A DNA stretch of 16,225 nucleotides, taken from positions 1-16,225 of the forward strand of contig JAIQGB010000097.1 of assembly GCA_020072905.1 (NCBI GenBank). The letters are read 5' to 3'. Of the stretch, positions 1 to 7,305 are shown piece after piece. Source of the DNA: Terriglobia bacterium (GTDB lineage Bacteria; Acidobacteriota; Terriglobia; UBA7540). Position 1 is the stretch's first letter. Each line of letters opens with the position of its first letter. The notes beneath the pieces are model-generated. The model searched no databases, had not been told where the DNA came from, and saw only the letters and a program-made list of their open reading frames with translations. A program made the translations under genes and the position numbers.

Positions 1-263
1 ACCGTCTGCGTCTCAAACCAGAGCGGCTCGATGCCGTCGAAGTTTTCGTAGATCGCGAAATGGATATCCACGGGCCCGGTCAAGGGCTTTCCAGCGGCAT
101 CTTTCACCGCGCCGCTGAAGCTCACCAGACGCGGCACCGAACTAGTGGCCACTGCCTCATTGCTCGCGGCCGGGTTCGTGGGGCCTGATCGTTGCGCCCA
201 ACCAGTTGCCGCACTGAACAGAATCACCAATCCTACCCATGCCAAGGTAATGCGACGAAACAT
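1..263 (-). CDS. Secreted protein, N-terminal part (acidobacterial type), cut by window edge
   Basis: The minus-strand frame opens with ATG at 263 and runs 87 codons to the window edge without a stop. A GAGGTG ribosome-binding site lies at 269-274, five bases upstream. The N-terminus (MFRRITLAWVGLVILFSAATGWAQ) is a clear signal peptide with likely cleavage near Ala23. It is followed by a short Ser/Ala/Thr-rich spacer, then VPRLVSFSGAVKDAAGKPL and DIHFAIYENFDGIEPLWFETQ. I recall this opening, in which a beta-strand segment introduces a 'tail-collar-like' or carbohydrate-handling secreted protein, from many uncharacterised Acidobacteriota exported proteins. The function is not known and the rest of the gene lies outside the window. 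The call as a real, exported gene is firm; any function would be guesswork. Confidence 0.85.
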   Translation of the reverse strand, partial: MFRRITLAWVGLVILFSAATGWAQRSGPTNPAASNEAVATSSVPRLVSFSGAVKDAAGKPLTGPVDIHFAIYENFDGIEPLWFETQT

Positions 264-490
264 GAGAGCACCTCGATGCCAAGGCGGACAGTCCTCGCAC
301 ATTTTTGCCAGAAGAATGGGGGGTGAAGACGGCGCTGGCTGGGCTGGCAGAAGTGGTTCGTGCGGGGCACAGTCCTTCCCCCCGCGCCCCCCCACGCTAA
401 CCTGCCGGCGCAGCGCAAGACGGGAGTGGACGGGTTGCTGCGTTGCGCCCTCCCTTTTGGCCTCGCTTACGAGCTTGGCTAATTGAGGGA

Positions 491-520
491 ATTATGCTCG
501 CCTACAATTTGGCCAGTCAA
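491..520 (-). promoter_or_regulatory. Candidate sigma70-type promoter for the leftmost gene
   Basis: On the minus strand TTGACT (520-515) and CATAAT (496-491) are separated by 18 bases. Each is one base off its consensus. The site points toward the secreted-protein gene starting at 263 and would give a leader of roughly 220 bases. It is a sequence match only, and a chance match in an 845-base gap is possible. Confidence 0.35.
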
Positions 521-717
521 TAGGGAAACGTAACAAAGAAACTCACAGGTACATCCTGTCGCACTGCAAGGCTCATGCGGGCTGGCAAGTTGCCTCGCAG
601 TCTGACGCGGGTTGAAGATTGGGCTAGGGCAGAGACCTTCGCCAAACGAACCGCAGTTCACTACCGCATTTCGGCTGAACCGGAAGAGCCCTTTGGTTGA
701 CCTAACCACCTGGACGG

Positions 718-775
718 AAAGTCGGCTTCCCGTCCGGAATCGACTAACTTGCCCCACTTGGCGCAAAGGGCGTTT
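718..775 (+). repeat. Dispersed repeat, copy 1 (58 bp)
   Basis: Positions 718-775 match 3173-3230 at 52 of 58 positions, in the same orientation and without gaps. The most conserved block is TGCCCCACTTGGCGCAAAGG. Both copies contain TTCC-N5-GGAA (727-739 here) as the tip of a hairpin. Here the next stem is AGTCG/CGACT (720-724 with 741-745). Outer pairing is weak: CCTG at 709-712 with CAGG at 778-781, and GAAA with TTTC. Four of the six differences fall in the same codon phase. It could be a REP/MITE-like element, a structured RNA or a conserved short coding segment. Confidence 0.75.
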
Positions 776-1108
776 CGCAGGAGCAATCTGGGCCAGCCGC
801 CAAATCCAACTCGGCGTGAGCTGGGGACTGAGGTGCAGCTTAGAAAAAGGCTAGATAAGTCTCAGAGGTGCTGAAGACAGACATCTGGAAAAGCTGAACT
901 ACATGCACTAGAATCCGGTGAAGTGCTGCCTGCGGAGAAGCTGTACGACTGGCCCTAGTCGAGTTGGAGATTCTACTTCCGGCCGCTTCCCAGGTGGGAG
1001 GCCCGCCCCGGCAGGTGTTGTGCCACCCACCAAAACAAAGAGCCACAGAAATCGCTTTACTCCGCCGCCCCCTTCAAAGATATGCCACCAGCGCGGCACG
1101 TCGCGCGG

Positions 1109-2776
1109 TTAGTGCCGCTTCTCGAGCAGCAGCGCCCAGTCCAGCCAGCCGGGGGCTTTGGGCGAGGTCCACGCCGGCCCCTCGACCGGCGGCAGCGGGA
1201 CCTTTTCTCCCGTAAACGCGCTGAACCAACCCGCCTCATAGCTCCCCGGCTCGAGCTTGATCGTCACGTCGCCCCCTTTGGGCAGATACACCGCATAGAT
1301 CTCGCCAGGTTTTGCCAGGCAATAAGCACCGTTGTTGACGAGTTCGTCATGCGGCTCCGTCTTCCACCACTCGAAGCTGGTGAAGAAATCCACCATGTGC
1401 TCGTAGCCCTTGAGCATGACCATCGTATCGTCGCCCCGCCCGTTGATCCAGCCGCCGCCGGTGTCCGGCCAGATGTTCGTGCCGCGGCGAGCGCTTTCCC
1501 CCGTAGTCCCGTAAGCGCCTGCCATCGCGATGTCCCACGCCACACGGCGTAGGGCCTCCGCGGAGTCCCCCGGCGGCTCCGGCGCCCACTGCGGATAGTG
1601 GTCCTCGTATCCGTACTCTTCGTTTGCCTGCGGGATGATTCGCCCCGTCTTCATCTGGATCTGCCGTTCCTCGAGCATCACGGCGTGCTGATTGCGCGAC
1701 CAGTCCTGGATCGAAGTGAACCCGAACCAATCCGAGGCGCGGTCCTGGTGTTCGCGATGCACCGGGTGGCTGGTGGCAAGGTGCTTGTACGGATCCCAGC
1801 CCTCGATCAGGGTTCCCGTTTCGTGCGCCCACTTCTCGTCACGGAAGCTGTCGAGGTCGTCTCCCAGGTCGTAGGTGATGTTCGAGAATGCGGAGAGGCG
1901 CGCCACCGCGTATCGGAAGTACCGCCGCTCGTCCTCGCTGCCCGCCGCCGCTTGGGCCTGATGCGTGGAGATATCCAGAACCACCGAGATGATCATGTCG
2001 CGGTCCCGGGCGAACCGCAGCATGCGCTCCCATTTCTGCCAGTAGGGAATGTTGAAGCGCGTGTAATCGATCCCGGGGTGGCCGATGCTCTCCGGTGCCT
2101 GGGCAATCCAAGGGCGCAGATGCATGGTGAAATTCTCGCCCGTCATTACCTGTTCGCCCCAGAAGATGTTCGCAGCACCTGAAAGCAGCACGCGCATGCG
2201 GTTGACCTTGAGCTGGTGTAGGCGCTCGATGCTATTGTTGATCATCCGTTCCTCGCTCCAGCCCGCCAGCCAGTAGGCGGTGGTGCCGTTAAGAAAGTAG
2301 TGCTCGCCGGTCCCCCCCCAAATAAAGTGCCAGGGGTATTGGGGATCAACCCGGACGGGACCTCGCCGATGGCCGTCGGACGCCCGGAATGTGCCCGTAT
2401 GCGTCTTCTCGAAGCCGCCCTGCCGGTAAGTTACCGAGTAAGCGTAGTCGCCCGGCACCGCCGGCATAAAACGAATACGGAAGACACTTCCGTCAGCGGA
2501 ATCACAGAAGCCGCCCACGGGCAGCCGCTGGCTGTCGCCAGCCTTCCCGAACTGTCCTTCCACAACAACGTCCGTAAATGGATTCTTCGCGTCCGGCGAT
2601 GTGACGTTCAGGGTGATCTCGACGAAGTCGTATGCCTCCACGGTCTCCGTCGGCTGAGAGAAGGCGACTTTGGACGGGGCTCCCCGGACCGGACGTACCG
2701 CTCCAGCCACCACCAGGAGTCCCGCAGCGAGAAGCCACCGCACACTCGAGTGAGAGAACCTGTTGCTCACGTACAT
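1109..2776 (-). CDS. Secreted glycoside hydrolase, DUF5060 plus DUF4038-like barrel
   Basis: This is a probable exported carbohydrate-active enzyme of 555 residues. ATG at 2776 is preferred because the G7 tract at 2784-2790 lies seven bases upstream; the in-frame ATG at 2782 is too close to that tract and farther-upstream codons look non-coding. Residues 1-33 form a signal peptide. About 34-133 resembles the DUF5060 beta-sandwich (VAFSQPTETVEAYDFVEITL, then FMPAVPGDYAYSVTYRQGGF). About 140-480 resembles an apiosidase-like DUF4038 TIM barrel, with WLAGWSEERMI, VNRMRVLL, NITYDLGDD (Asp303, Asp306-307) and PQANEEYGYE (Glu386-387). The C-terminal ~70 residues (YAVYLPKGGDVTIKLEPGSY) look like the small beta domain that often ends these proteins. 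By analogy with the family, the DLGDD Asp and NEEYGYE Glu are candidate catalytic acids. The substrate cannot be read from the sequence. It stands alone, with no transporter alongside. Confidence 0.85.
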   Translation of the reverse strand: MYVSNRFSHSSVRWLLAAGLLVVAGAVRPVRGAPSKVAFSQPTETVEAYDFVEITLNVTSPDAKNPFTDVVVEGQFGKAGDSQRLPVGGFCDSADGSVFRIRFMPAVPGDYAYSVTYRQGGFEKTHTGTFRASDGHRRGPVRVDPQYPWHFIWGGTGEHYFLNGTTAYWLAGWSEERMINNSIERLHQLKVNRMRVLLSGAANIFWGEQVMTGENFTMHLRPWIAQAPESIGHPGIDYTRFNIPYWQKWERMLRFARDRDMIISVVLDISTHQAQAAAGSEDERRYFRYAVARLSAFSNITYDLGDDLDSFRDEKWAHETGTLIEGWDPYKHLATSHPVHREHQDRASDWFGFTSIQDWSRNQHAVMLEERQIQMKTGRIIPQANEEYGYEDHYPQWAPEPPGDSAEALRRVAWDIAMAGAYGTTGESARRGTNIWPDTGGGWINGRGDDTMVMLKGYEHMVDFFTSFEWWKTEPHDELVNNGAYCLAKPGEIYAVYLPKGGDVTIKLEPGSYEAGWFSAFTGEKVPLPPVEGPAWTSPKAPGWLDWALLLEKRH

Positions 2777-3250
2777 GACCATGCCCCCCCGTAGGACTAA
2801 GAGCCGGAATTTCCGTTTTGATTTCCCGGCCGACCAGTAACATACCTCTGACCGCCACCGCATACAACGCTCCCTCCCGCTTTTCGGTGACGGGGCGCTT
2901 CCCGTGGCCGGCGCGAGGCCAGTCCTACGCCTTTCAAGAGTCCCAGAGCCCGCAACTGCTGCTGTTGCGACCCACTCCTCAGACACTGCCCCTTCCTTCC
3001 TCGTCACCGGAATCTGCTCCGGTCTGCGGTCCGCCTACCCCGCTGGCGATCGTAGCGCTGCGATCCGCTTGGTTGTGCAACTTGCATCCCAAAACATGCT
3101 GCCGCTCGGATAATCCCCATCCCGCCAATTGTTTTCATTTGATCGATTGCGTTGCGATCGGATTGGGAATGAAAAGTCAGCTTCCCGTCAGGAATCGGCT
3201 GACCTGCCCCACTTGGCGCAAAGGTCGTTTTTCGTTCCCAATCCAGCGAA
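2777..3250. other. Intergenic region upstream of the glycoside hydrolase gene
   Basis: This stretch is the 5' flank of the minus-strand hydrolase gene. The hydrolase frame stays open upstream to about 3007, but that extension is Arg/Ser-rich and lies outside the signal peptide, so I treat it as non-coding. A weak TTGTAT-N17-TATGTT match lies in the expected orientation near 2840-2870, too poor to call a promoter. The far end holds the 85 bp hairpin element at 3160-3244. Confidence 0.5.
3160..3244. repeat. 85 bp hairpin element carrying repeat copy 2
   Basis: The ends form a 16 bp inverted repeat: GGATTGGGAATGAAAA at 3160-3175 and TTTTCGTTCCCAATCC at 3229-3244. They pair fully if one T/G wobble is allowed. 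Inside, GTCAGC (3176-3181) pairs with GCTGAC (3198-3203), and TTCC (3182-3185) with GGAA (3191-3194). The inner 58 bases (3173-3230) are copy 2 of the repeat at 718-775. The element ends six bases before the stop of the beta-propeller remnant. It has no transposase. A MITE/REP-like element or a structured transcript are the main readings. Confidence 0.75.
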
Positions 3251-3526
3251 CTACCCACTCAGCATAATTTCCGAGTACGCCGTCACTCGCCCACAATCTT
3301 GGATTGACTGTAGGGAGAAGCCGGCGCGCATTGGAACTCCAGTGATGCCGTTGCCCACCAGCGTAAGGCTCCCGTCTCTGTTAATCAGCAAGCCGCTGAC
3401 GGCACCGGGGACGGGGTTGAGAGCATTGAGGAATCGGCCCTCTTCGGTTACGTCCGTATCGAGAGCCGCGCCGCCGGGGGCCTCTGTCTTTCCGCATGGG
3501 TTCAGCAGGGTTAGGTTGCCGTCCCT
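3251..3526 (-). pseudogene. 3' remnant of a lactonase/YncE-like beta-propeller gene
   Basis: On the minus strand an open stretch of 91 codons runs from just after an in-frame TGA (3527-3529) to TAG at 3251-3253. It reads RDGNLTLLNP, then GGAALDTDVTEEGRFLNALNP, GAVSGLLINRDGSLTLVGNG and ITGVP. The pattern 'DGSLTLLNP...P.D..V..DGRFL..LN...G.VSGF.I..DGSLT.VG..TGLP' is the closing blades of the secreted lactonase (6-phosphogluconolactonase-like) beta-propellers common in Acidobacteriota. No start codon or ribosome site is present, and no homologous sequence continues upstream in any minus-strand frame. The last ~25 residues diverge from the usual short ending, which suggests a frameshift there. 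I infer a decayed gene end; it was recognised by eye, without a search. Confidence 0.6.
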
Positions 3527-3610
3527 TCAGTTTCTGCGCGCAAGGCTCTTGATAAGCTATCGTCTGTGTGTACCCCCGGGCTTCTTCGGCTCGGCCAAGG
3601 CGAGAGGACT

Positions 3611-4387
3611 TTACTGGGCCTCGAGGTTCGCATTAATCGTAATGATCCCGCCCGAGCTCACTGACATAGTCCGTTGCCATTGTCGGTAACCAGGTTTCTC
3701 AATGACCACCGCGTGTTCCCCAGGGGCTAGCTGCAGAGTGGAGGGCGTGCTGCCCACGTATTTACCATCCACCGTAATATCGGCCCCATCGGGGGTGGAC
3801 TTTACAACCACGGTACTGGGTTCCTGGGGAGTCGGCGGCGGGACCGGTTGAACGGTCGGCGGAGCCTCCCGGGCAGCCGTCGGCCCGCCTAGGGTAATTT
3901 CCTGATCCCCATCAACATACGTGTTGAATTGCGCGCCTTTCGGGATGTTCACGTCCTTTCCACCTAGTATGAGATTGAAAGGCACCATCAGCAGGGAGCT
4001 AGATGTCTCTTCCCCCTTTCGGGTGGAACTGACACGAAGGCGGACGTCGGTACCGTCAGGAGCTTTGACGTGATCCACAGTGAAGTCCAATTTTCCACTC
4101 CGCCCGAGGATTGTCTTGGGCTTCACGTCGACCACGTGGCCGCGGGCCATCGAGCCTTTGGGAATCACGACTTGGTCCCCTACCTTCACATCTCCCGTCA
4201 CCTGGAATTGAACGGGGTCTTCGGCCTTGTTGGTTGCGGACGAAAGGGAATCCTGGAGAGAAAGGTGCACGAGTGTTGCATCCGGGATTTTGACGGTTCT
4301 TGAAGGAGTCTGTGAGCTTAGCACTCTCGGGCTGGAAAGCATGATAAACAATTCAAACCACAGTAGAAACGTCTTCGAGCGGAGCAT
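3611..4387 (-). CDS. Secreted PEGA-domain protein
   Basis: The protein has 258 residues. ATG at 4387 is chosen because GAGGAG lies eight bases upstream; the frame extends to a TTG at 4405, which would place the ribosome site inside the gene. Residues 1-25 are a signal peptide (MLRSKTFLLWFELFIMLSS). About 32-165 is a beta-rich module, KIPDATLVHLSLQDSLSSAT through VGDQVVIPKGSMARGHVV, of a kind I recall from Acidobacteriota exported proteins. A proline-rich linker (174-190, VQPVPPPTPQEP) follows. Residues 193-258 are a PEGA domain (STPDGADITVDGKYVGSTPS, then LAPGEHAVVIEKPGYRQWQR). PEGA domains are small surface-associated beta folds, often linked to S-layer or envelope proteins, with no known enzymatic activity. 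The molecular role is unknown. It is transcribed divergently from the DcaP-like porin. Confidence 0.87.
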   Translation of the reverse strand: MLRSKTFLLWFELFIMLSSPRVLSSQTPSRTVKIPDATLVHLSLQDSLSSATNKAEDPVQFQVTGDVKVGDQVVIPKGSMARGHVVDVKPKTILGRSGKLDFTVDHVKAPDGTDVRLRVSSTRKGEETSSSLLMVPFNLILGGKDVNIPKGAQFNTYVDGDQEITLGGPTAAREAPPTVQPVPPPTPQEPSTVVVKSTPDGADITVDGKYVGSTPSTLQLAPGEHAVVIEKPGYRQWQRTMSVSSGGIITINANLEAQ

Positions 4388-4888
4388 GGGAAGCACTCCT
4401 CGCAACGAATCTTTGCTGCACGGCGGGCATGTGCCGAAACTTGCATTCTGATATCTTCTGCGGGTGAGGCCACACCTAACCCCCTGATCTCGCGGGCGCG
4501 ATTTCAGGCCGACCCTTGCGGCGGGTTAAAGTATACACCCGCAGTTGCGATCCTAATCTAATCCCTGAACAGGCCGTGGCACTCATCTGCATGGGAAATG
4601 GCCGCTAGCTAGCATAGGCCCGGCGCAACGCCGGAGGGCAGAACGGGGTTGCTCGACTCCCCGATCGTCGCCGATCCGGAAGTTATTCTCGCGAATGCTC
4701 GCCGCGCCGGCCGCCGGTCCTAGAGTCTCCGCGTACGGCGTCACTCGGACAGAACTTGGGATTTGACCTCGCGGATTCGTCGATAAACGCCAGGCGACAA
4801 GGTAGGATCCATTTCCAGGCACGCCCCAATCCCGGCTAAATACTGGCCAGCGATCGGCCAAGTTGAAACAACTCTGGAGGAGGAACTG
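4388..4888. other. Divergent intergenic region between PEGA gene and porin gene
   Basis: This 501-base region must hold the promoters of both flanking genes. On the minus strand TATACT (4535-4530) is a good -10 hexamer, but no convincing -35 lies 16-18 bases upstream, so I do not call a promoter. A perfect small hairpin, CCGGCG-CAA-CGCCGG, lies at 4620-4634 without a T tract. No open frame here resembles a gene. Confidence 0.5.
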
Positions 4889-6583
4889 ATGCGAGGTGGA
4901 AGAACCGGAAGTACCGTTGTGGTGATTGCGATGCTGCTTGCGGCCTTTGCCACTCCTGCTTTTTCGCAGGCGCCGGCCGACGAATCGAAAAGGGGCTCGG
5001 CGCCCGGAGACGACGTTTCAGCCTTGAAGCAGATGGTTGCCGAACAGCAGAAACAGATTGAAGCGCTTCGATCGACGGTCAACGCGATGAGGCAAAAGCT
5101 GGACCAAGCGGGCAACAATTCGCTTGCTGCCTGGGGGCAAGCTGGAAGCGTGGGCGAGGTGGCCAGCACGACCCCTGTGATCCCCAAGAGCGCGGAGAAA
5201 TCCGAGAACGCTTCTGAGACCCTCGCGGTCGCAGTGCCTTTGGGAATTCCGGCCGCCCATCCGGCCCCAAAGGAGGGGGACGAGGCCTCTCCCCTTCAGT
5301 TCCGCATCGGAAGTGCTTACGTCACCCCGGTCGGCTTTATGGATTTCACCAGTGTGTTTCGCAGTCACGACGGGGCAAGCTCCATTGGAACCAATTTCGC
5401 GAGCATCCCTTATGGCAACATCTACCAGACCAATCTCAGCGAGTTCCGGCTGAGCATGCAGAACTCCCGCGTCGGCTTCCGCGTGGATGCGGATGTAAAA
5501 GGCGCCCACGTGATTGGTTATATGGAATCAGACTTCCTGGGCAACAATCCCGGAAACGTCGAGGTGAGCAGCAATAGCAACACTATGCGCTCGCGCTTGT
5601 ACTGGGTTGATGTCCGGAAAAACAAATGGGAAATACTGGGCGGCCAAACCTGGAGCTTGCTCACGCCAGGCCGCAGCGGGATTTCGCCTCTCCCCGGCGA
5701 CATCTTTTTCACTCAAAATATAGATGTGAACTACCAACTCGGGTTGTTCTGGGGGCGCATCCCCGAGTTGCGGTTTGTTTATCACCCCTCAAAAAAAGCG
5801 GCGATCGCCTTCGCTGTCGAAAGTCCGGAGCAGTATGCCGGCGGATCGGCGGGTGGCGGGCTGGTTACGTTTCCCTCAGCTTTGGCGACCGCGTATGCGG
5901 GCGAGTTGAACACCGGCGGCAACACTTTTGGAGTTCCGAACGTCGCTCCTGACTTCATCGTCAAACTGGCGCTCGATCCCTCCAAAAAGTTTCACTTCGA
6001 AGTGGGCGGAATTGAGCGCAATTTCAAGGTCTGGAATCCCACCAATTCGAATACCTATTCGGCGGCCGGCGGAGGCGGCTTCGTGAACCTCAATTTTGAA
6101 TTGTTCAAAGGCTTCCGCCTGCTGACCAACAATTTCATCAGTGATGGCGGCGGCCGCTACATCTTCGGCCAGGCGCCGGACCTGATTGCACACGCTGACG
6201 GCAGCATCTCCCTCATTCACGCCTCCTCAACCGTCTCGGGGTTTGAATACACGAACAAAAACTCCCTGTTCTATGCCTACTACGGCGGCCTTTACGTTGG
6301 ACGGAACATGGCCATCGATACCGACGGCAAGCCTGTGGGCTACGGCTTTACGGGAGCGGGGGCCGGCCAGAATCGCGCCATCCAGGAAGGGACTTTCGGC
6401 TTCAACCAGACCCTCTGGAAGGATGCGAAGTGGGGCGCAATAAACTTGATGGGCCAGTATTCTTACCTCACCCGCAACCCTTGGTACGTTGCCAGTGGAC
6501 AACCCAGTAACGCGAGCGTGAACATGGTATTCTTCAACTTGCGTTACTCGTTGCCAGGTTCGGCCCCAACCTTGGGGAAGTAG
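4889..6583 (+). CDS. DcaP-like trimeric outer-membrane porin
   Basis: The product is a 564-residue outer-membrane channel. The start at 4889 is supported by a strong GGAGGAGG site (4876-4883) five bases upstream. Residues 1-26 are a signal peptide (VVVIAMLLAAFATPAFSQ). About 41-73 is a short coiled coil (DDVSALKQMVAEQQKQIEAL), as expected of DcaP-family trimers. A variable Ala/Pro-rich linker leads to a long beta-barrel from about 135. Barrel signatures include YVTPVGFMDFTSVFRS, NLSEFRLSMQNSRVGFRVDA, the alternating strand RSRLYWVDVRKNKWEILGGQ, and SPLPGDIFFTQNIDVNYQLG. The last strand is NMVFFNLRYSLPG with a short tail. The family is associated with uptake of dicarboxylates and other small negatively charged solutes; the substrate here is not known. 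It appears to be a single-gene unit, ended by the terminator at 6666-6702. Confidence 0.85.
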   Translation: MRGGRTGSTVVVIAMLLAAFATPAFSQAPADESKRGSAPGDDVSALKQMVAEQQKQIEALRSTVNAMRQKLDQAGNNSLAAWGQAGSVGEVASTTPVIPKSAEKSENASETLAVAVPLGIPAAHPAPKEGDEASPLQFRIGSAYVTPVGFMDFTSVFRSHDGASSIGTNFASIPYGNIYQTNLSEFRLSMQNSRVGFRVDADVKGAHVIGYMESDFLGNNPGNVEVSSNSNTMRSRLYWVDVRKNKWEILGGQTWSLLTPGRSGISPLPGDIFFTQNIDVNYQLGLFWGRIPELRFVYHPSKKAAIAFAVESPEQYAGGSAGGGLVTFPSALATAYAGELNTGGNTFGVPNVAPDFIVKLALDPSKKFHFEVGGIERNFKVWNPTNSNTYSAAGGGGFVNLNFELFKGFRLLTNNFISDGGGRYIFGQAPDLIAHADGSISLIHASSTVSGFEYTNKNSLFYAYYGGLYVGRNMAIDTDGKPVGYGFTGAGAGQNRAIQEGTFGFNQTLWKDAKWGAINLMGQYSYLTRNPWYVASGQPSNASVNMVFFNLRYSLPGSAPTLGK

Positions 6584-6838
6584 GCTGGTGCGCACAGTAC
6601 CTCTGTGTGGATTTTGTAGGAATCCTTCCGTCGGTTCCTAATATTCGTAGAAAGTTGATTGACGCGGGGCAGCCGCAAGCCAGGGGCTGCCCCTTTTTCT
6701 TTCCGCGCGGTGAACTCATGGCTGGGTTTGATGCGTCTCTCGACGGCGAAACTTCGTGATGGATTGGGGGAAATGGAACGCCCGCGCCTCAAGGGGGCGC
6801 TCGGGGATATCCAGAGATGGCGCGACCCGACCTAAACA
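6584..6838. other. Intergenic region between porin gene and padR promoter
   Basis: It holds the terminator at 6666-6702 and, before it, an inverted repeat TAGGAA/TTCCTA (near 6617-6640) that might form a second weak hairpin. A 27-codon frame begins at the ATG near 6761 but has no family resemblance, so I do not call it a gene. Confidence 0.5.
6666..6702 (+). terminator. Rho-independent terminator after the porin gene
   Basis: GGGGCAGCC (6666-6674) and GGCTGCCCC (6685-6693) form a perfect 9 bp stem with a 10-base loop, followed directly by TTTTTCTTT. It lies 83 bases after the porin stop codon. This is a textbook intrinsic terminator that separates the porin from the efflux operon. Confidence 0.92.
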
Positions 6839-6868
6839 TTGACACAGCTCCGCAGCCGGAATTAGACT
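6839..6868 (+). promoter_or_regulatory. Candidate promoter of the efflux operon
   Basis: A perfect -35 hexamer TTGACA (6839-6844) is followed after 18 bases by TAGACT (6863-6868), which matches four of six -10 consensus bases. The leader to the PadR start would be about 30 bases. The -10 overlaps the palindrome at 6865-6876, which fits repression by steric block. Confidence 0.5.
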
Positions 6869-6890
6869 ACGTAGTCGATTTTCGAAATCG
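6865..6890. promoter_or_regulatory. Candidate operator dyads, likely for the PadR repressor
   Basis: GACTACGTAGTC (6865-6876) is a perfect 12 bp palindrome. CGATTT-TCG-AAATCG (6876-6890) follows it as a second dyad. Both lie between the -10 and the PadR start codon. PadR repressors are dimers that usually bind dyads at their own promoters. Assigning these sites to this PadR is inference from position and symmetry; they do not match the best known PadR box. Confidence 0.5.
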
Positions 6891-6905
6891 AAAACGGATT
6901 TACTG

Positions 6906-7244
6906 ATGGCCGAAGACCCCAGAAACAGGCAGGGAACCAGCCATGAAATCTACGCGGGACTGATCCGCATTCACATTCTATACCACGCCTGCCAGGGACC
7001 GATTTTCGGCCTCGGCATGATCGAAGAGCTGCAACGCCACGGCTACAGGTTGAGCGCGGGAACCCTTTACCCCCTCCTCCACAGACTGGAGGAGAAAGGT
7101 TATCTCCGTTCCCGAGGAGTTCGCTCGGGCAGAACGATTCGCCGCGTCTACACGGCTACACGGATCGGCCGCAAAGCCCTCGCTCTTGCGAAAGGGAAGG
7201 TCATGGAGTTGCTGAGTGAGTTGTTAGAAGAGAACCCCGGGTAG
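6906..7244 (+). CDS. PadR-family transcriptional regulator
   Basis: The product is a 112-residue winged-helix DNA-binding protein. Residues ~15-95 hold the fold: IRIHILYHACQGPIFGLGMI (helices 1-2), GYRLSAGTLYPLLHRLEEKG (turn plus recognition helix, the PadR signature, about 47-66), and the wing VRSGRTIRRVYTATRIGRKA. The C-terminus is one helix (KALALAKGKVMELLSELLEE), as in short PadR proteins that dimerise through this segment. The ATG at 6906 has only a weak GGA upstream, which may keep repressor levels low. It is the first gene of the efflux operon, 61 bases before the TolC-type gene, with palindromes over its promoter. It most likely represses this operon and is released by a pump substrate. 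The ligand cannot be predicted. Confidence 0.9.
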   Translation: MAEDPRNRQGTSHEIYAGLIRIHILYHACQGPIFGLGMIEELQRHGYRLSAGTLYPLLHRLEEKGYLRSRGVRSGRTIRRVYTATRIGRKALALAKGKVMELLSELLEENPG

Positions 7245-7305
7245 GGGCAGCACGTGTGCTTTTTCGTTCCTTACTTCAGCAATAGAGTCGGGAGGCGAGT
7301 GGGCC

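Larger units (their letters stand above)
264..1108. other. Long intergenic region with no convincing gene
   Basis: This 845-base gap lies between the 5' end of the leftmost gene and the 3' end of the glycoside hydrolase gene. Open frames here are short, lack ribosome-binding sites and resemble no family I know. It holds a candidate minus-strand promoter (491-520), a C-rich tract near 374-396 and the first copy of the dispersed repeat (718-775). I recognise nothing else. Confidence 0.6.

Noticed and set aside
1598..2182. 194-codon open frame on the plus strand within the glycoside hydrolase gene
   Set aside because: It is antisense to well-supported coding sequence, has no ribosome site, and its composition fits a shadow frame of GC-rich DNA.
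2777..3007. Upstream in-frame extension of the glycoside hydrolase
   Set aside because: It would put 77 Arg/Ser/Gly-rich residues before a good signal peptide; the ATG at 2776 has a well-placed G-rich ribosome site.
3129..3689. 186-codon open frame on the plus strand
   Set aside because: It overlaps the hairpin element, the minus-strand propeller remnant and the 3' end of the PEGA gene; no family resemblance and no ribosome site.
4620..4634. CCGGCG-CAA-CGCCGG hairpin as a terminator
   Set aside because: It has no T tract and lies between divergent genes, where no terminator is expected.
6761..6844. 27-codon frame before padR with a G-rich stretch nearby
   Set aside because: It is too short, has no recognisable sequence and runs into the padR -35 box.
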